64,000 bases of DNA from Streptomyces olivaceoviridis (GTDB taxonomy: Bacteria > Actinomycetota > Actinomycetes > Streptomycetales > Streptomycetaceae): positions 310,001 through 374,000 of the forward strand of contig NZ_BMUI01000002.1 in the NCBI RefSeq assembly GCF_014650115.1. Direction: 5' to 3'. Positions within the stretch are counted from its first letter, which is position 1; every line of letters begins with the position of its first letter. The notes beneath the pieces were generated by a model that saw nothing but the letters and a program-made list of their open reading frames with translations, ran no database searches and was not told the origin of the DNA. A program made the position numbers and the translations under genes. Below are positions 47,697 through 56,337 of this stretch, in pieces.

Positions 47697-48911
47697 TCAG
47701 TGGTGTCCTTCCTCGCGGGTGCACTCGGCCGGCAGCGGGCGGACGCCGTTGAACCCCTGGGTCATGTAGCTGCTGGCATAGGCGCCGACGGCGAGGATCC
47801 GGACCGGGTCGCCGGAGCGGACGGACCGGGGCACGCGTACCGGGTACCGGCCGCCGCCGTAGGCGTCGTCGCTGTCACAGGTGGGTCCGGCGACGATCGC
47901 GGGGACGTGCTCCTCCGTCTCCCGTCCCGGGAAGACCAGCGGGTGGGTGACCTGGTCCATCTCGTACAGGCCGTTGTACTTGCCCACGCTCAGGTACAGC
48001 CAGCGGGTCCGCCCGCCGTCCGGCTGTGTCCGTTCGGTCAGCCGGACCACGTGGGCGTGGATCACGCCGTGATCGGCCACCAGGTGGCGCCCCGGCTCCA
48101 GCACGAAGTCGAGCGGGGCGGCGGCCAGCGCGTTCAGGTGTTCCATGCCCTCGCGGAGCACGGTGAAGATCTTGTCCAGCGGCGGGTCGAGGGGGTTGCC
48201 GCGCCGGTCGAGATAGCCGAGCGCGGGCAGCCCGCCGCCGAGGTTCACATGGTCGGGGACGATCCCCCGCCCGGCCAGCGCCGTCAGGGTCCCGGCGAGG
48301 GTGTCCAGGGCCTGCTGCCAGGCCTCGCCGGTCATCTGCTGCGAGCCGACGTGCACGGACAGGCCCGCCGGGACGAGGCCGGCGGCGCGGGCCGTGCTCA
48401 GGACGCGGACGGCGTCGTCCGGTGCGCATCCGAACTTGCGGTTCAGGCCCCACAGGGCGCCGTCGCCGCTGGTGGCGAGGCGGCAGAACACGCGGGCCCG
48501 GGGCGCGTGCGCGGCGACGGCGGTGACGTCCTCGACGCTGTCGGTGGCGAACGTGCGGACACCGAGGCGGTGGGCCTTGGCGATGTCCTGGTCCGATTTG
48601 ATGGTGTTGCCGTAGTGGATGTGGTCCGGGTGCGCACCGGCGCGGAGGGCTTGCTCGATCTCGGCGGGGCCGGCCGCGTCGAAGCCGGCGCCCGCGGTGA
48701 CCAGGGTGCGGAGGACTTCGTCGACCGGGCAGGCCTTGAGTGCGAAGCGGACCCGGGTTCCGGGCAGTTCTTCGAGCAGGGTGTCGTATTGGCGCTCTAT
48801 GCCGGTGAGGTCGTAGAGGAGGCGGTCCGGGGTGCGACGGAGTGCAGTCGTGCGGCTGTCGGCCCATTGGGGTTGGGCGCGCCGTTCCCCGCGCCCCTTC
48901 GGGGCGCTCAT
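47697..48911 (-). CDS. Fold-type III PLP-dependent amino-acid decarboxylase (ornithine/diaminopimelate decarboxylase family)
   Basis: 404 residues with an alanine-racemase-like barrel and C-terminal beta domain. The Schiff-base Lys is in RFALKACPVDEVL (~residue 54), the PLP-phosphate loop is VNLGGGLPALGYL, and GPTCDSDDAYGGG carries the catalytic Cys of the ornithine decarboxylase group. VGAYASSYMTQGFNGV is the usual ending. It probably decarboxylates a diamino acid. The nearest analogy is SbnH of staphyloferrin B, which also works beside SbnA/SbnB. The first ~16 codons (MSAPKGRGERRAQPQW) are encoded by a widespread Streptomyces intergenic repeat, so the ancestral start may have been further in. 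The ATG overlaps the previous stop (ATGA). Confidence 0.85.
   Translation of the reverse strand: MSAPKGRGERRAQPQWADSRTTALRRTPDRLLYDLTGIERQYDTLLEELPGTRVRFALKACPVDEVLRTLVTAGAGFDAAGPAEIEQALRAGAHPDHIHYGNTIKSDQDIAKAHRLGVRTFATDSVEDVTAVAAHAPRARVFCRLATSGDGALWGLNRKFGCAPDDAVRVLSTARAAGLVPAGLSVHVGSQQMTGEAWQQALDTLAGTLTALAGRGIVPDHVNLGGGLPALGYLDRRGNPLDPPLDKIFTVLREGMEHLNALAAAPLDFVLEPGRHLVADHGVIHAHVVRLTERTQPDGGRTRWLYLSVGKYNGLYEMDQVTHPLVFPGRETEEHVPAIVAGPTCDSDDAYGGGRYPVRVPRSVRSGDPVRILAVGAYASSYMTQGFNGVRPLPAECTREEGHH
48855..48911 (-). repeat. Streptomyces dispersed palindromic repeat at the decarboxylase 5' end
   Basis: GCGCCCC-TTC-GGGGCGC (48891-48907) followed by GGGGAACGGCGCGCCCAA (minus strand) matches, from memory, the common Streptomyces intergenic element reading GGGGCGCGGGGAACTGCGCG. 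Here it has been taken into the coding sequence. Confidence 0.6.
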
Positions 48912-50197
48912 GTCCGGGCCGCCTTGATCAGTACCGGCCAGCATTCGGTCAGGTGGGCGAAGTCCTCGATATCCCGTTCGGCCTGGTCGAGCAACCCTCC
49001 CCGCTCCGCCCAGAGTCGGTCCGCGAAGGTCGCGTACCGGCCGCCCAGTTTGCGGTAGGCGGTGTCGACCCGGTCCAGGCGCCAGATGTTCTCGGCACGG
49101 TCCAGACCCGTGCTCCCGCGGAGCAACTCCACGACCCGGTCGGGCCGGACTCGCTGCCGCTCGTCCAGCAGACCCGCGCCCTCGGCCGCCATCCGGTCGT
49201 ACACGTCGTGGAAGTACAGCATCGACAGCAGGAACTTCACGAACCGGCGCTGGTAGGCCGGGAAGCCGGTGTCGGTGCGGCGTTCGGGGGTGTGGAAGTT
49301 CTCGATGTGGCGATTGTGGAGGATGCCGGGCAGGCGCGCGTCGTGGACGAGGTGGAGGAGGAAGTAGTCGCTGCCGATGGTGTCGGTGGCGGGCGGGAGG
49401 GGGACGCGCTCGTACACCGTGCGGTCGAAGGCGACGTTGCACATGTCGACGCGCATGGGGTCGACCAGGGTGAGGGTGGAGTGGTCCCCGGTGAAGGCGG
49501 CGGTGCCCGCGCCGGTGAAGGACTCCTCGACCAGCGCGCGTCTGCGGTCCTCCGGCCAGTCACCGGGCGCCCAGAGGCCGACCACGTCGTGGTAGACCGC
49601 CTCGTCCAGGCGTCGTATCTCCTCGATGTCCACGGAGAGTTCGCCGATGAAGGAGGCTCCGGCCAGGGAGACCGGGCGGTGGGCCAGTGCCGGGTCGAGG
49701 TCGGCGCGGGTGACGGCGGCCGAGGCCGCGGCGGCGGGGCGGCCGAGCCAGGGCAGCTCGTGGTGGACGGGGAACACCGGTCGGCCGGCGTGGAGTTGGT
49801 AGGTGCTGTCGGAGTCGCGGCGGTGCACCGAGTGGCAGCCGAGGGCGGCGGCCAGCAGGAAGGCGCGGTTGGTGCAGGCGCCGTAGGAGACGGCGGGCGG
49901 GAGCATGAGGCGGAGCAGGCGGTCCGGCTCGGGCAGGTCCGCCTTCCGGATGACCCGGCGCAGGAAGTCCCGCTGGGCCTCCTCGTCGTAGTGGTGGACG
50001 GTCACGCCCTGGTGTGCGGGCAGGGCGGCGACCGTGCGGGTGTGCTCGGTCCGGGTGCGGTCGTCGGCGGAGTCCAGGATCAGCAGCCGGACGTCGGCGC
50101 CGAACTGCCGGGCGGCGTAGGCGGCTTCGGCGTGCAGGGCGGTGATGGTGGCGGAGCAGGCCCGGTTGGTGGGCAGGGTGAGGCAGACGCGGTTCAC
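48908..50197 (-). CDS. DUF6271-like protein, glycosyltransferase-type fold suspected
   Basis: 429 residues. The opening VNRVCLTLPTNRACSATI, with alternating strands and helices (FGADVRLLILDSADDRTR, GVTVHHYDEEAQRDFL) and the acidic HRRDSDSTYQ, resembles a nucleotide-diphospho-sugar transferase core with a metal-binding DSD. Later segments (TIGSDYFLLHLVHDARLPGILHNRHIENFHTP, AYQRRFVKFLLSMLYFHDVYDRM) fit what I recall of DUF6271. The activity has not been established to my knowledge. It lies between the PhyH-type gene and the decarboxylase with 4-nt overlaps at both ends, so it belongs to the same pathway. The GTG start at 50195-50197 overlaps the PhyH stop. Confidence 0.65.
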   Translation of the reverse strand: MNRVCLTLPTNRACSATITALHAEAAYAARQFGADVRLLILDSADDRTRTEHTRTVAALPAHQGVTVHHYDEEAQRDFLRRVIRKADLPEPDRLLRLMLPPAVSYGACTNRAFLLAAALGCHSVHRRDSDSTYQLHAGRPVFPVHHELPWLGRPAAAASAAVTRADLDPALAHRPVSLAGASFIGELSVDIEEIRRLDEAVYHDVVGLWAPGDWPEDRRRALVEESFTGAGTAAFTGDHSTLTLVDPMRVDMCNVAFDRTVYERVPLPPATDTIGSDYFLLHLVHDARLPGILHNRHIENFHTPERRTDTGFPAYQRRFVKFLLSMLYFHDVYDRMAAEGAGLLDERQRVRPDRVVELLRGSTGLDRAENIWRLDRVDTAYRKLGGRYATFADRLWAERGGLLDQAERDIEDFAHLTECWPVLIKAART

Positions 50198-51225
50198 CGG
50201 GCACCTTCCGCGGCGGCCCAGGAGTCGAGGCCGAGCAGCTTGCGCCCCAGGTCGTTCAGTGCGGCGGGGCCGTAGCGGAGGGCTTCGGGCGCGCGGGCGT
50301 CGCCGAGCAGGGTGGCGTTCCAGTCGGGGGTGGCGAGGGTGCGCCAGGACTCCGTGCGGGAGTCGCGCAGAGCCGTGTGCTCCTCCAGCGCGGGCATCAT
50401 CGACAGGTACTGGACGGCTCGGACAGCGTGGTCGGAGAGGTTGGGCGCCACGCCGTGGGCGAGCAGTCCGTTGAAGATCAGCAGGTCGCCGGCCTGGAGG
50501 TCGGGGTGGACCACCGGGAACTCGGCGCGGTCGGTGTTCGGGCGGACCGGGTCGCGGCCGGCCGGCTGGGCGACGCGCCATTCCTCGAAGCGGCGGAAGA
50601 GTTCGGGCGCGCACTGGAAGCCGCCGAGTTCGGGGCGGGTGTCGGTGAGGGCGATGATGCCCTGCACGCGCTGCGGCAGGACGGCGAGGGTGGTGTCGAC
50701 GTCCCAGTGCAGTTCGATGTCGAAGCCCTCGTCGGTGGCTTCGATCAGGGAGCGGGAACGGGTGCGGACATTGGGCGGGTTGAGGTTGAGGCGGTCCAGG
50801 GTGACCCACAGTTCCGGGCTGTCCCAGACGTCCACGAAGGCGTCGTAGACGCGCTGGTTCTGCCGGCTGTCCCAGATGAGCTGGTGGTGGTAGGCCTCGA
50901 CGAAGCCGTAGATGAAGAGGTGGCGGTCGAGTTCGGAGCGGAACTCCGGCTCCTCGTACCAGGTGTCGGGGCGGTCGGGATCGAGTCCCTGGAACTGCCA
51001 GGCGAAGTCGAGGAGTTCCTTGGCCTCGCCGGGCGTGATGGCCTCGCGCACGACGACGTAGCCGTACGTCTGCCAGAAGGCGAAGTCCTCCTCGGAGAGC
51101 ACGCGCAGCGGCTGGGTCTTCTTCAGCTCGCGCAGCGGGGTCGGGGCGAGGTAGGTCTCGCCGTCCGCGCTGAAGTAGGGGCGGCCCGTCGCCGCGCGGT
51201 GCAGGAAGGGGTGGGGCGTCTGCAT
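50194..51225 (-). CDS. Phytanoyl-CoA dioxygenase family (PhyH) oxygenase
   Basis: 343 residues. FWQTYGYVVVREAITPGEAKELLDF is the classic PhyH N-terminal strand-helix. Iron ligands appear as HWD in ELHWDVDTTLAVLPQ and as His in DLLIFNGLLAHGVAPN, and the region around residues 270-280 holds the 2-oxoglutarate Arg (HAVRAVQYLSM). It should hydroxylate or desaturate a small amine or amino-acid substrate. It is the first gene of the five-gene minus-strand operon. I start at the ATG at 51223-51225 with AGAGGAA upstream; a GTG eight codons earlier lacks a site. A second, differently folded 2-oxoglutarate enzyme is in the plus-strand operon. Confidence 0.82.
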   Translation of the reverse strand: MQTPHPFLHRAATGRPYFSADGETYLAPTPLRELKKTQPLRVLSEEDFAFWQTYGYVVVREAITPGEAKELLDFAWQFQGLDPDRPDTWYEEPEFRSELDRHLFIYGFVEAYHHQLIWDSRQNQRVYDAFVDVWDSPELWVTLDRLNLNPPNVRTRSRSLIEATDEGFDIELHWDVDTTLAVLPQRVQGIIALTDTRPELGGFQCAPELFRRFEEWRVAQPAGRDPVRPNTDRAEFPVVHPDLQAGDLLIFNGLLAHGVAPNLSDHAVRAVQYLSMMPALEEHTALRDSRTESWRTLATPDWNATLLGDARAPEALRYGPAALNDLGRKLLGLDSWAAAEGAR

Positions 51226-51292
51226 GCGATTCCTCTGGAACTGAAGCACGAAGTAGTGCGGTGGAGATCCGGGAAAAGAGCACGATCGAGTG

Positions 51293-51316
51293 GGCCGCCC
51301 GCTGCGGCGGGCGGCC
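51293..51316 (-). terminator. Terminator of the Das-type operon
   Basis: GGCCGCCCGC (51293-51302) and GCGGGCGGCC (51307-51316) form a perfect 10-bp stem with a TGCG loop, 14 nt past the GH3 stop codon and ahead of the PhyH operon. Confidence 0.8.
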
Positions 51317-51330
51317 GGTGAGCCCGTGGG

Positions 51331-52854
51331 TCAGCCCGCGACGACGGCTTCGGCCGCCGCGACACCGCAGACCCGGGCGGCGCCGTAGGTGGCGATGTGC
51401 AGGGCACCGCGCGGCGGGGCCTGGGGCAGGCCCATCTCGACCACGACGGTGTCGGGCCGGGCGGCGAGCAGGGTGTCGAGCGCGGAGCGCATCCAGTCGT
51501 GCCGGTGTTCGTCGCGGACCACGGCGACGATCCGTCGGCCCTCGGCCGCGGCGAGGACGGCGGCACCGGCGCCGTCTCCGGTGAAGGAGCCGGAGGTGCT
51601 GCCGGGCAGCCGCCGCTCCAGTTCGTCGGCGACGCCCCAGGGGGTCTGGTCGCCGACGGCGATGTTCGGCGCGGGGTTGAACTGGGCGACGTACACCGGT
51701 GCGGTGACCGGTGCGGCGGCGCCCGTGCGGGTCACGCTCAGCGCGCGGCGGGCCGCGACCAGGCCGATCTGCGGGTCGGCCGGGGTCCTCTCCGCGTCGC
51801 CGCGGGCCGCGACGGTCCAGGCGGCCAGGTCGCGGACCCGGGCCGCCGCGTCGGCGAGCCGTTCCCCGGGCAGTTCACCGGAGCGTACGGCGGCCACGAG
51901 CGCGTCCCGGAGCTTCAGCACGGTGCCCTCGTCGCACAGTCCGCCGCCCACGCAGATGGCGTCGGCACCGGCCGCGATGGCGAGGACCACGCCGTGCTCC
52001 AGGCCGTAGGTGCCGGCGATCGCCCGCATCTCCATGCCGTCGGTGACGATGAGGCCCTGGTAGCCGAGTTCGCCGCGCAGCAGGTCGGTGAGGACGCGCC
52101 GGGACAGGGTGCCGGGGCGGTCGGGGTCCAGGGCGGGGACGAGGATGTGGGCGCTCATGATCGCCCGGGTGCCGGCGGCGATGGCCGCGCGGAACGGGGG
52201 CAGTTCCCGCGCGTACAGGGTGTCGGCGTCGACGTCGATGCGGGGTACGGCGTGGTGGGAGTCGACGTTGGTGTCGCCGTGGCCGGGGAAGTGCTTGGTG
52301 CAGGCGGCGACGCCGGTGGACTGGAGGCCCTCGACCCAGGCCGCGGTGTGCCGGGCCACCAGGTCGGGGCTCGCGCCGAAGGAGCGGACACCGATGACGG
52401 GGTTGTCGGGGTTGGCGTTGACGTCGGCGGAGGGCGCCCAGTCGAAGGTGACGCCGCAGGCGGCCAGGCGCCGGCCGAGTTCGCGGGAGACGGCCCGGGT
52501 GAGGTCGGGGTCGTCGACGGCGCCGAGGGCGTGGTTGCCGGGGAAGGAGGAGCCGGTGCGCACGTCGAGGCGGGTGACGTCGCCGCTCTCCTCGTCGATG
52601 GCGACCAGCAGGTCGTCGCGTTCCGCTCGCAGCTGCCCGGTGAGGGCGGTGACCTGCTCCTCGCTGACGACGTTGCGGCCGAACAGGGCGACGGAGGCGA
52701 GGCCCTCGCCGATGCGGCGGCGCACCCAGTCGGGCGCGGTGGTGCCGTCGAACCCCGGTTGCAGCACCGCGAGGGCGTCCCGGGTCAGGGCGTCGCCCGC
52801 GGCGGAGCCGCCGCCGGACGCGGTGGTGGCGATGGTGGTCATCGGGGGCGTCAT
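51331..52854 (-). CDS. GH3 beta-N-acetylhexosaminidase (DasD/NagZ-like)
   Basis: 507 residues. The NagZ-type GH3 signature KHFPGHGDTNVDSHHAVP carries the Asp/His dyad that acts as acid-base. The nucleophile Asp is in GLIVTDGMEMRAI, and the N-terminal VALFGRN and LVAIDEESGDVTRL fit the family. A C-terminal ~120-residue extension (RALSVTRTG ... ALHIATYG) resembles the second domain seen in larger hexosaminidases. No signal peptide is visible, so it should cleave imported chitobiose to GlcNAc in the cytoplasm. Its ATG at 52852-52854 overlaps the stop of the upstream permease gene, as in a dasABC-dasD operon. A second ATG four codons in is a weaker alternative. Confidence 0.85.
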   Translation of the reverse strand: MTPPMTTIATTASGGGSAAGDALTRDALAVLQPGFDGTTAPDWVRRRIGEGLASVALFGRNVVSEEQVTALTGQLRAERDDLLVAIDEESGDVTRLDVRTGSSFPGNHALGAVDDPDLTRAVSRELGRRLAACGVTFDWAPSADVNANPDNPVIGVRSFGASPDLVARHTAAWVEGLQSTGVAACTKHFPGHGDTNVDSHHAVPRIDVDADTLYARELPPFRAAIAAGTRAIMSAHILVPALDPDRPGTLSRRVLTDLLRGELGYQGLIVTDGMEMRAIAGTYGLEHGVVLAIAAGADAICVGGGLCDEGTVLKLRDALVAAVRSGELPGERLADAAARVRDLAAWTVAARGDAERTPADPQIGLVAARRALSVTRTGAAAPVTAPVYVAQFNPAPNIAVGDQTPWGVADELERRLPGSTSGSFTGDGAGAAVLAAAEGRRIVAVVRDEHRHDWMRSALDTLLAARPDTVVVEMGLPQAPPRGALHIATYGAARVCGVAAAEAVVAG

Positions 52855-53681
52855 CCCTTCACGGCGCCGTCGGTCAGACCGCTGACAGCCTTGCGTTGCA
52901 GGAAGATGAAGAGGATCAGGATGGGCAGCGCGAACAGGGACGAGGCGGCCATGGTGGCGCCCCAGTCGTCGCCGAAGGCGGTCTGGAACTGGGACAGCCA
53001 CAGCGGCAGGGTCTGCTTCTCGATGTCCTTGTTGAGGATCAGGACGAGCGGGAACTCGTTCCAGGCGGTGACGAAGCCGAACAGCGAGGTCGCCATCAGA
53101 CCGGGTGCGAGCAGCGGGAAGATCACCTTGACGAAGGCCTGGGTGCGGGTGCAGCCGTCGACCATCGCCGACTCCTCCAGCTCCTTGGGCACGGCGGCGA
53201 CATAGCCGCGCAGCGTGAGGAGGGTCAGCGGCAGCACCATCATCGTGTAGAAGACGGTGAGCGGGACCAGACTGTTGAGCATGTCGTTGTCCCGGACGAT
53301 CAGGTAGATGGCGATGATCATGACCTCCCAGGGGGCCATCTGCGCCAGCATGAACGTCACGATGAGGCCGCGCCGGCCCTTGAACCGCATCCGTGCGAGG
53401 GCGAAGGCGGCGAGCAGGGCGATGACGAGCGAGAAGACGACCGACAGGACCGTGACGGTGACGGAGTTGACGACCAGGGTCCAGAAGTGGTCGGCGTCGA
53501 CGGCCTTCTTGAAGTGTTCGAGGGTGGCGTCGGTCGGGAACCACACCGGGTCCTCGGAGATGATGTCGCCGGTCGGCTTGAAGGCCGTGGCGAACATCCA
53601 GTACACGGGGAACACGAAGCCGACGAAGAGGACGACGGCGGTCGCGTTGGGCCAGAAGCGGCCGAAGAGCGAGCGCTTCAC
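52851..53681 (-). CDS. DasC-like ABC transporter permease (MalG type)
   Basis: 276 residues with six membrane spans and the coupling loop ELEESAMVDGCTRTQAFVKVIFPLLAPG (EAA-type, ~190-217). It pairs with the DasB-like permease to import N,N'-diacetylchitobiose or a similar aminosugar, energised by a shared ATPase encoded elsewhere. GTG start at 53679-53681 overlaps the previous stop (GTGA), and its stop overlaps the GH3 start, so the whole operon is translationally coupled. Confidence 0.85.
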   Translation of the reverse strand: MKRSLFGRFWPNATAVVLFVGFVFPVYWMFATAFKPTGDIISEDPVWFPTDATLEHFKKAVDADHFWTLVVNSVTVTVLSVVFSLVIALLAAFALARMRFKGRRGLIVTFMLAQMAPWEVMIIAIYLIVRDNDMLNSLVPLTVFYTMMVLPLTLLTLRGYVAAVPKELEESAMVDGCTRTQAFVKVIFPLLAPGLMATSLFGFVTAWNEFPLVLILNKDIEKQTLPLWLSQFQTAFGDDWGATMAASSLFALPILILFIFLQRKAVSGLTDGAVKG

Positions 53682-54676
53682 AGCTCGTCCTCCTCTTGCT
53701 TGAGCACCATGCGCAGGTAGTACGAGGTGATGACGAGCAGGACCAGGATGGTCAGGAAGGAGATGGCGGCGCCGACTCCGAAGTGCTGGTTACCGACGCC
53801 TTCGACGTAGGCGTAGATCGGCAGGGTCTCGGTGAGGTGGTCGGGGCCGCCCTCGTTCATCGCGAAGATCTGCGGGAACGCCTTGAAGATCCAGATCACT
53901 TCGAGGAAGGTCGTGGCGTACAGGAAGGGCCGCAGGAAGGGCAGGGTCACCGAGGTGAAGCTCTTCCACGCTCCGGCGCCGTCCAGGGAGGCCGCCTCGT
54001 ACAGCTCCCGGGGGATCGTGGTGGTCGCGGCGTAGAGGTTGATCGCCACGAAGGGTATGGACTGCCAGACGAGGAGCAGGGTGATCACGGCGAAGGTGGA
54101 GAACTGGGTCTGGAGCCAGTTATGGTCGGCCATGGAGTGCCAGCCGAGCTTGTCCAGCACCCAGTTGACGACGCCGAAGCGCTGGGCGAACAGCCACTGG
54201 TAGACGGTGGTGGCCGCGATGACCGGCATGGCCCAGGCGAGGACGAGACCGACCATCAGCAGCAGCCGCATCTTCGCGCCGAGGCGGGCCAGCAGCAGGC
54301 CGACCAGGGTGCCGAACACCATGATCAGTACGACGTTGACGGCGGTGAAGAGGACGGAGCGCTCGACGACGCGCCAGAAGTCGCCGCCGCTCAGCACCTC
54401 CTGGTAGTTGTCGACGCCGTTCCACTCCGTGAGGTGCTGGATGAGCTGGCGCGGGTTGAGGTTCTGGAACGACAGCACGCCGTTCTTGACCAGGGGCCAG
54501 CCGAGCAGCACCGCGGTGGCCAGCAGCGCGGGCAGCAGGAGCAGGTAGGGGGCGGCGGCTCCGCGCCGGGACGGGGCGCCGGTGGTGCGGCTGTCACCGC
54601 GCGGCGGGGCCGGCACCCGGGCCTTGCGGACAGCGGGCTCCCCGGCCGTGTCCGTGCCTTCGGTCTGCACTGACAT
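53678..54676 (-). CDS. DasB-like ABC transporter permease (MalF type)
   Basis: 332 residues. A long charged N-terminus (~45 residues, Pro/Arg-rich) precedes the first span (APYLLLLPALLATAVLLGWPLV). The remaining spans and the coupling loop ELYEAASLDGAGAWKSFTSVTLPFLRP (~215-241) mark a MalF-type CUT1 permease. I use the ATG at 54674-54676, which gives the normal length. A longer frame to 54712 adds 12 residues without a ribosome site. It lies 78 nt downstream of the binding-protein gene. Confidence 0.85.
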   Translation of the reverse strand: MSVQTEGTDTAGEPAVRKARVPAPPRGDSRTTGAPSRRGAAAPYLLLLPALLATAVLLGWPLVKNGVLSFQNLNPRQLIQHLTEWNGVDNYQEVLSGGDFWRVVERSVLFTAVNVVLIMVFGTLVGLLLARLGAKMRLLLMVGLVLAWAMPVIAATTVYQWLFAQRFGVVNWVLDKLGWHSMADHNWLQTQFSTFAVITLLLVWQSIPFVAINLYAATTTIPRELYEAASLDGAGAWKSFTSVTLPFLRPFLYATTFLEVIWIFKAFPQIFAMNEGGPDHLTETLPIYAYVEGVGNQHFGVGAAISFLTILVLLVITSYYLRMVLKQEEDEL

Positions 54677-54754
54677 GAGTTGCCATCTCTTCCGTGGCCG
54701 TACGGACGACACTGGTGAGCCGGGGGCGCGAGCGCGGCGCCCCCGGCGCGGTCA

Positions 54755-56035
54755 TCAGTTCTGCTGGGCCAGGCGCTTGTTGATCTCGCCCTCGACCTGC
54801 TTGGCGGCGTCCGCCGGGGACTTGCCGTTGAGCACGGCCGTCATGTACGACTTGATCGGGTTCGGGTTGTTCTCCACCGCGCCCCACTCGGGGATCAGCG
54901 GGGTGGTGCCACCGACCGCGGCACCCGGAGCGATGGCCTCGGCGACGACGTTGCCCTTGAGGTTGGTCTCCAGGGACTTCTTGTTCGGGATGACGCCGTT
55001 GAGCTTGGCCAGTTCGCCCTCGTACTGGTCGGACAGGGCGATCTTCAGGAACTCCTTGGCCAGGGCCTGCTTCTTGCTGCCCTCGGCGACGGCGAGGTTG
55101 GAGCCGCCGAGGAAGACGCTCTCGGGCTTGTCCGCGCTCTCGCCGGGGATGGGGAAGTAGCCGAGGTCCTTCTCGATGGCCTTGTTGGCGGTGACGGCCG
55201 TACCGGCCTCCCAGCCCATGCCGATGAAGGCGCCGGTCTTGCCCTTGGCGAAGACCTCGGCCTGCTGCGGGGTGGCCTCGTCCTTGTCCTTGGGGGCCTT
55301 GGAGTAGGACTGGTACTTCTTGTAGACCTCCATGGCCTTGGCGACCTTGGGGTCACCGAGGTTGGAGACGTACTTGCCGCCGTCCTTCTTCACCAGGTCG
55401 GCGCCCTGGCCGATGGTGAGGCCGTCGAAGAAGTACCAGTTCTGGCCGGGCAGGTAGATCGGCTCGGCGTCGGTCTTCTTGCCGATGGTCTCCAGGTCCT
55501 TGAAGAACTCGTCCCGGGTCTTCGGGGTGTCCTTGATGCCGGCCTTGGCCCAGATCTTCTTGTTGTAGATGACGACGCGGCTGGTGAAGTACCAGGGCGC
55601 GGCGTACTGCTTGCCGTCGTAGACGGAGGACTGCGAGACCGACGGCGTCCAGTCGGCGCCGATCTCCTTCTTCAGGTCGCTCAGGTCGGCGAGGCCGCCG
55701 GTGGCCGCGTAGGCCGGGGTCTGGGTGTTGCCGACCTCCAGCACGTCCGGCGGGGTGGACTCGGAGAGCGCGGTGGTGATCTTCTGCTGGATCCCGTCCC
55801 ACTTCTGCGTCTCGAACTTCAGCTTGGCGCCGGTCTTCTTCTCGAACGCGGCCGTGACGTCCTTGACCCACTGGTCCGGCGTGGAGCCGTCCATCGCCCA
55901 GACCGTCAGGGTCTGGCCCTTGAAGCTGTCCGGTCCCGCGTTCTTGCCGCTGTCGTCGCCGTCGTCCCCGCCGCACGCCGACACGGAGACCATCATGCCC
56001 GCGATCACGATCGCGGCCGCAAGCTTGCGCTTCAC
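54755..56035 (-). CDS. DasA-like chitobiose/GlcNAc-binding lipoprotein
   Basis: 426 residues with a lipoprotein signal (AAAIVIAGMMVSVSACGG, lipid Cys ~21). The body is close, from memory, to S. coelicolor DasA: GQTLTVWAMDGSTPDQWVKDV, KWDGIQQKITTALSE, QYAAPWYFTSRVVIYNKK and GYFPIPGESADKPESVFLGGSN. It binds chitin-derived disaccharide at the cell surface. The GTG start at 56033-56035 has GAGGAGG upstream. Three dre-like operators in the divergent region link it to the DasR-like regulator. Streptomycetes can carry more than one das-type operon; the S. coelicolor das locus is not next to ngc, so this may be a second copy or a relocated one. Confidence 0.85.
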   Translation of the reverse strand: MKRKLAAAIVIAGMMVSVSACGGDDGDDSGKNAGPDSFKGQTLTVWAMDGSTPDQWVKDVTAAFEKKTGAKLKFETQKWDGIQQKITTALSESTPPDVLEVGNTQTPAYAATGGLADLSDLKKEIGADWTPSVSQSSVYDGKQYAAPWYFTSRVVIYNKKIWAKAGIKDTPKTRDEFFKDLETIGKKTDAEPIYLPGQNWYFFDGLTIGQGADLVKKDGGKYVSNLGDPKVAKAMEVYKKYQSYSKAPKDKDEATPQQAEVFAKGKTGAFIGMGWEAGTAVTANKAIEKDLGYFPIPGESADKPESVFLGGSNLAVAEGSKKQALAKEFLKIALSDQYEGELAKLNGVIPNKKSLETNLKGNVVAEAIAPGAAVGGTTPLIPEWGAVENNPNPIKSYMTAVLNGKSPADAAKQVEGEINKRLAQQN

Positions 56036-56129
56036 GCCACCCTCCTCAGGGATGCCACTAACCCCCCACGCCCTCGGCGGTGACCTGCGTACGACGCTGT
56101 TGCACGTAGGGCTCGGGACCTGGCCACTA

Positions 56130-56169
56130 ATGGTGTAGACCAGTACGGTGGAGCTTGGCCTAGACCTTT
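56130..56169 (-). promoter_or_regulatory. Two dre-like sites upstream of the DasA-like gene
   Basis: AATGGTGTAGACCAGT (56130-56145) and TTGGCCTAGACCTT (56156-56169) keep the TGG-n-n-TAGACC core of the DasR operator ACTGGTCTAGACCACT. They are about 24 bp apart, near two helical turns, and roughly 95-135 bp ahead of the binding-protein start. Confidence 0.75.
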
Positions 56170-56268
56170 TGGAGTGTCAAGGGTGGTCCGGGAAGCCGGT
56201 CCGGGCCGTTACGAGAAAGTCACCGGAGCGCGTCCGTCCGCATTCCGGCCCTTTCGCCCGGACCGTTC

Positions 56269-56284
56269 AGTTGGACTAGACCAT
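56269..56284 (+). promoter_or_regulatory. dre-like site upstream of the DasR-like gene
   Basis: AGTTGGACTAGACCAT matches the DasR operator core TGG-n-CTAGACCA almost exactly and lies 54 bp before the regulator start, suggesting autoregulation. Confidence 0.75.
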
Positions 56285-56337
56285 AGGACAGTTGGTCGCT
56301 ATAACGGGAGCCCATCGACACAGCCGGGAAGGCAGGC

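Larger units (their letters stand above)
56036..56337. other. Divergent regulatory region between the DasA-like and DasR-like genes
   Basis: These 302 bp contain three dre-like sites at 56130, 56154 and 56269 and the promoters of both units. No frame of interest is present. Confidence 0.75.

Noticed and set aside
36891..51225. Staphyloferrin-B-like siderophore cluster
   Set aside because: SbnA, SbnB and a decarboxylase are present but no IucA/IucC-type synthetase or citrate synthase was found, and no convincing iron box lies upstream.
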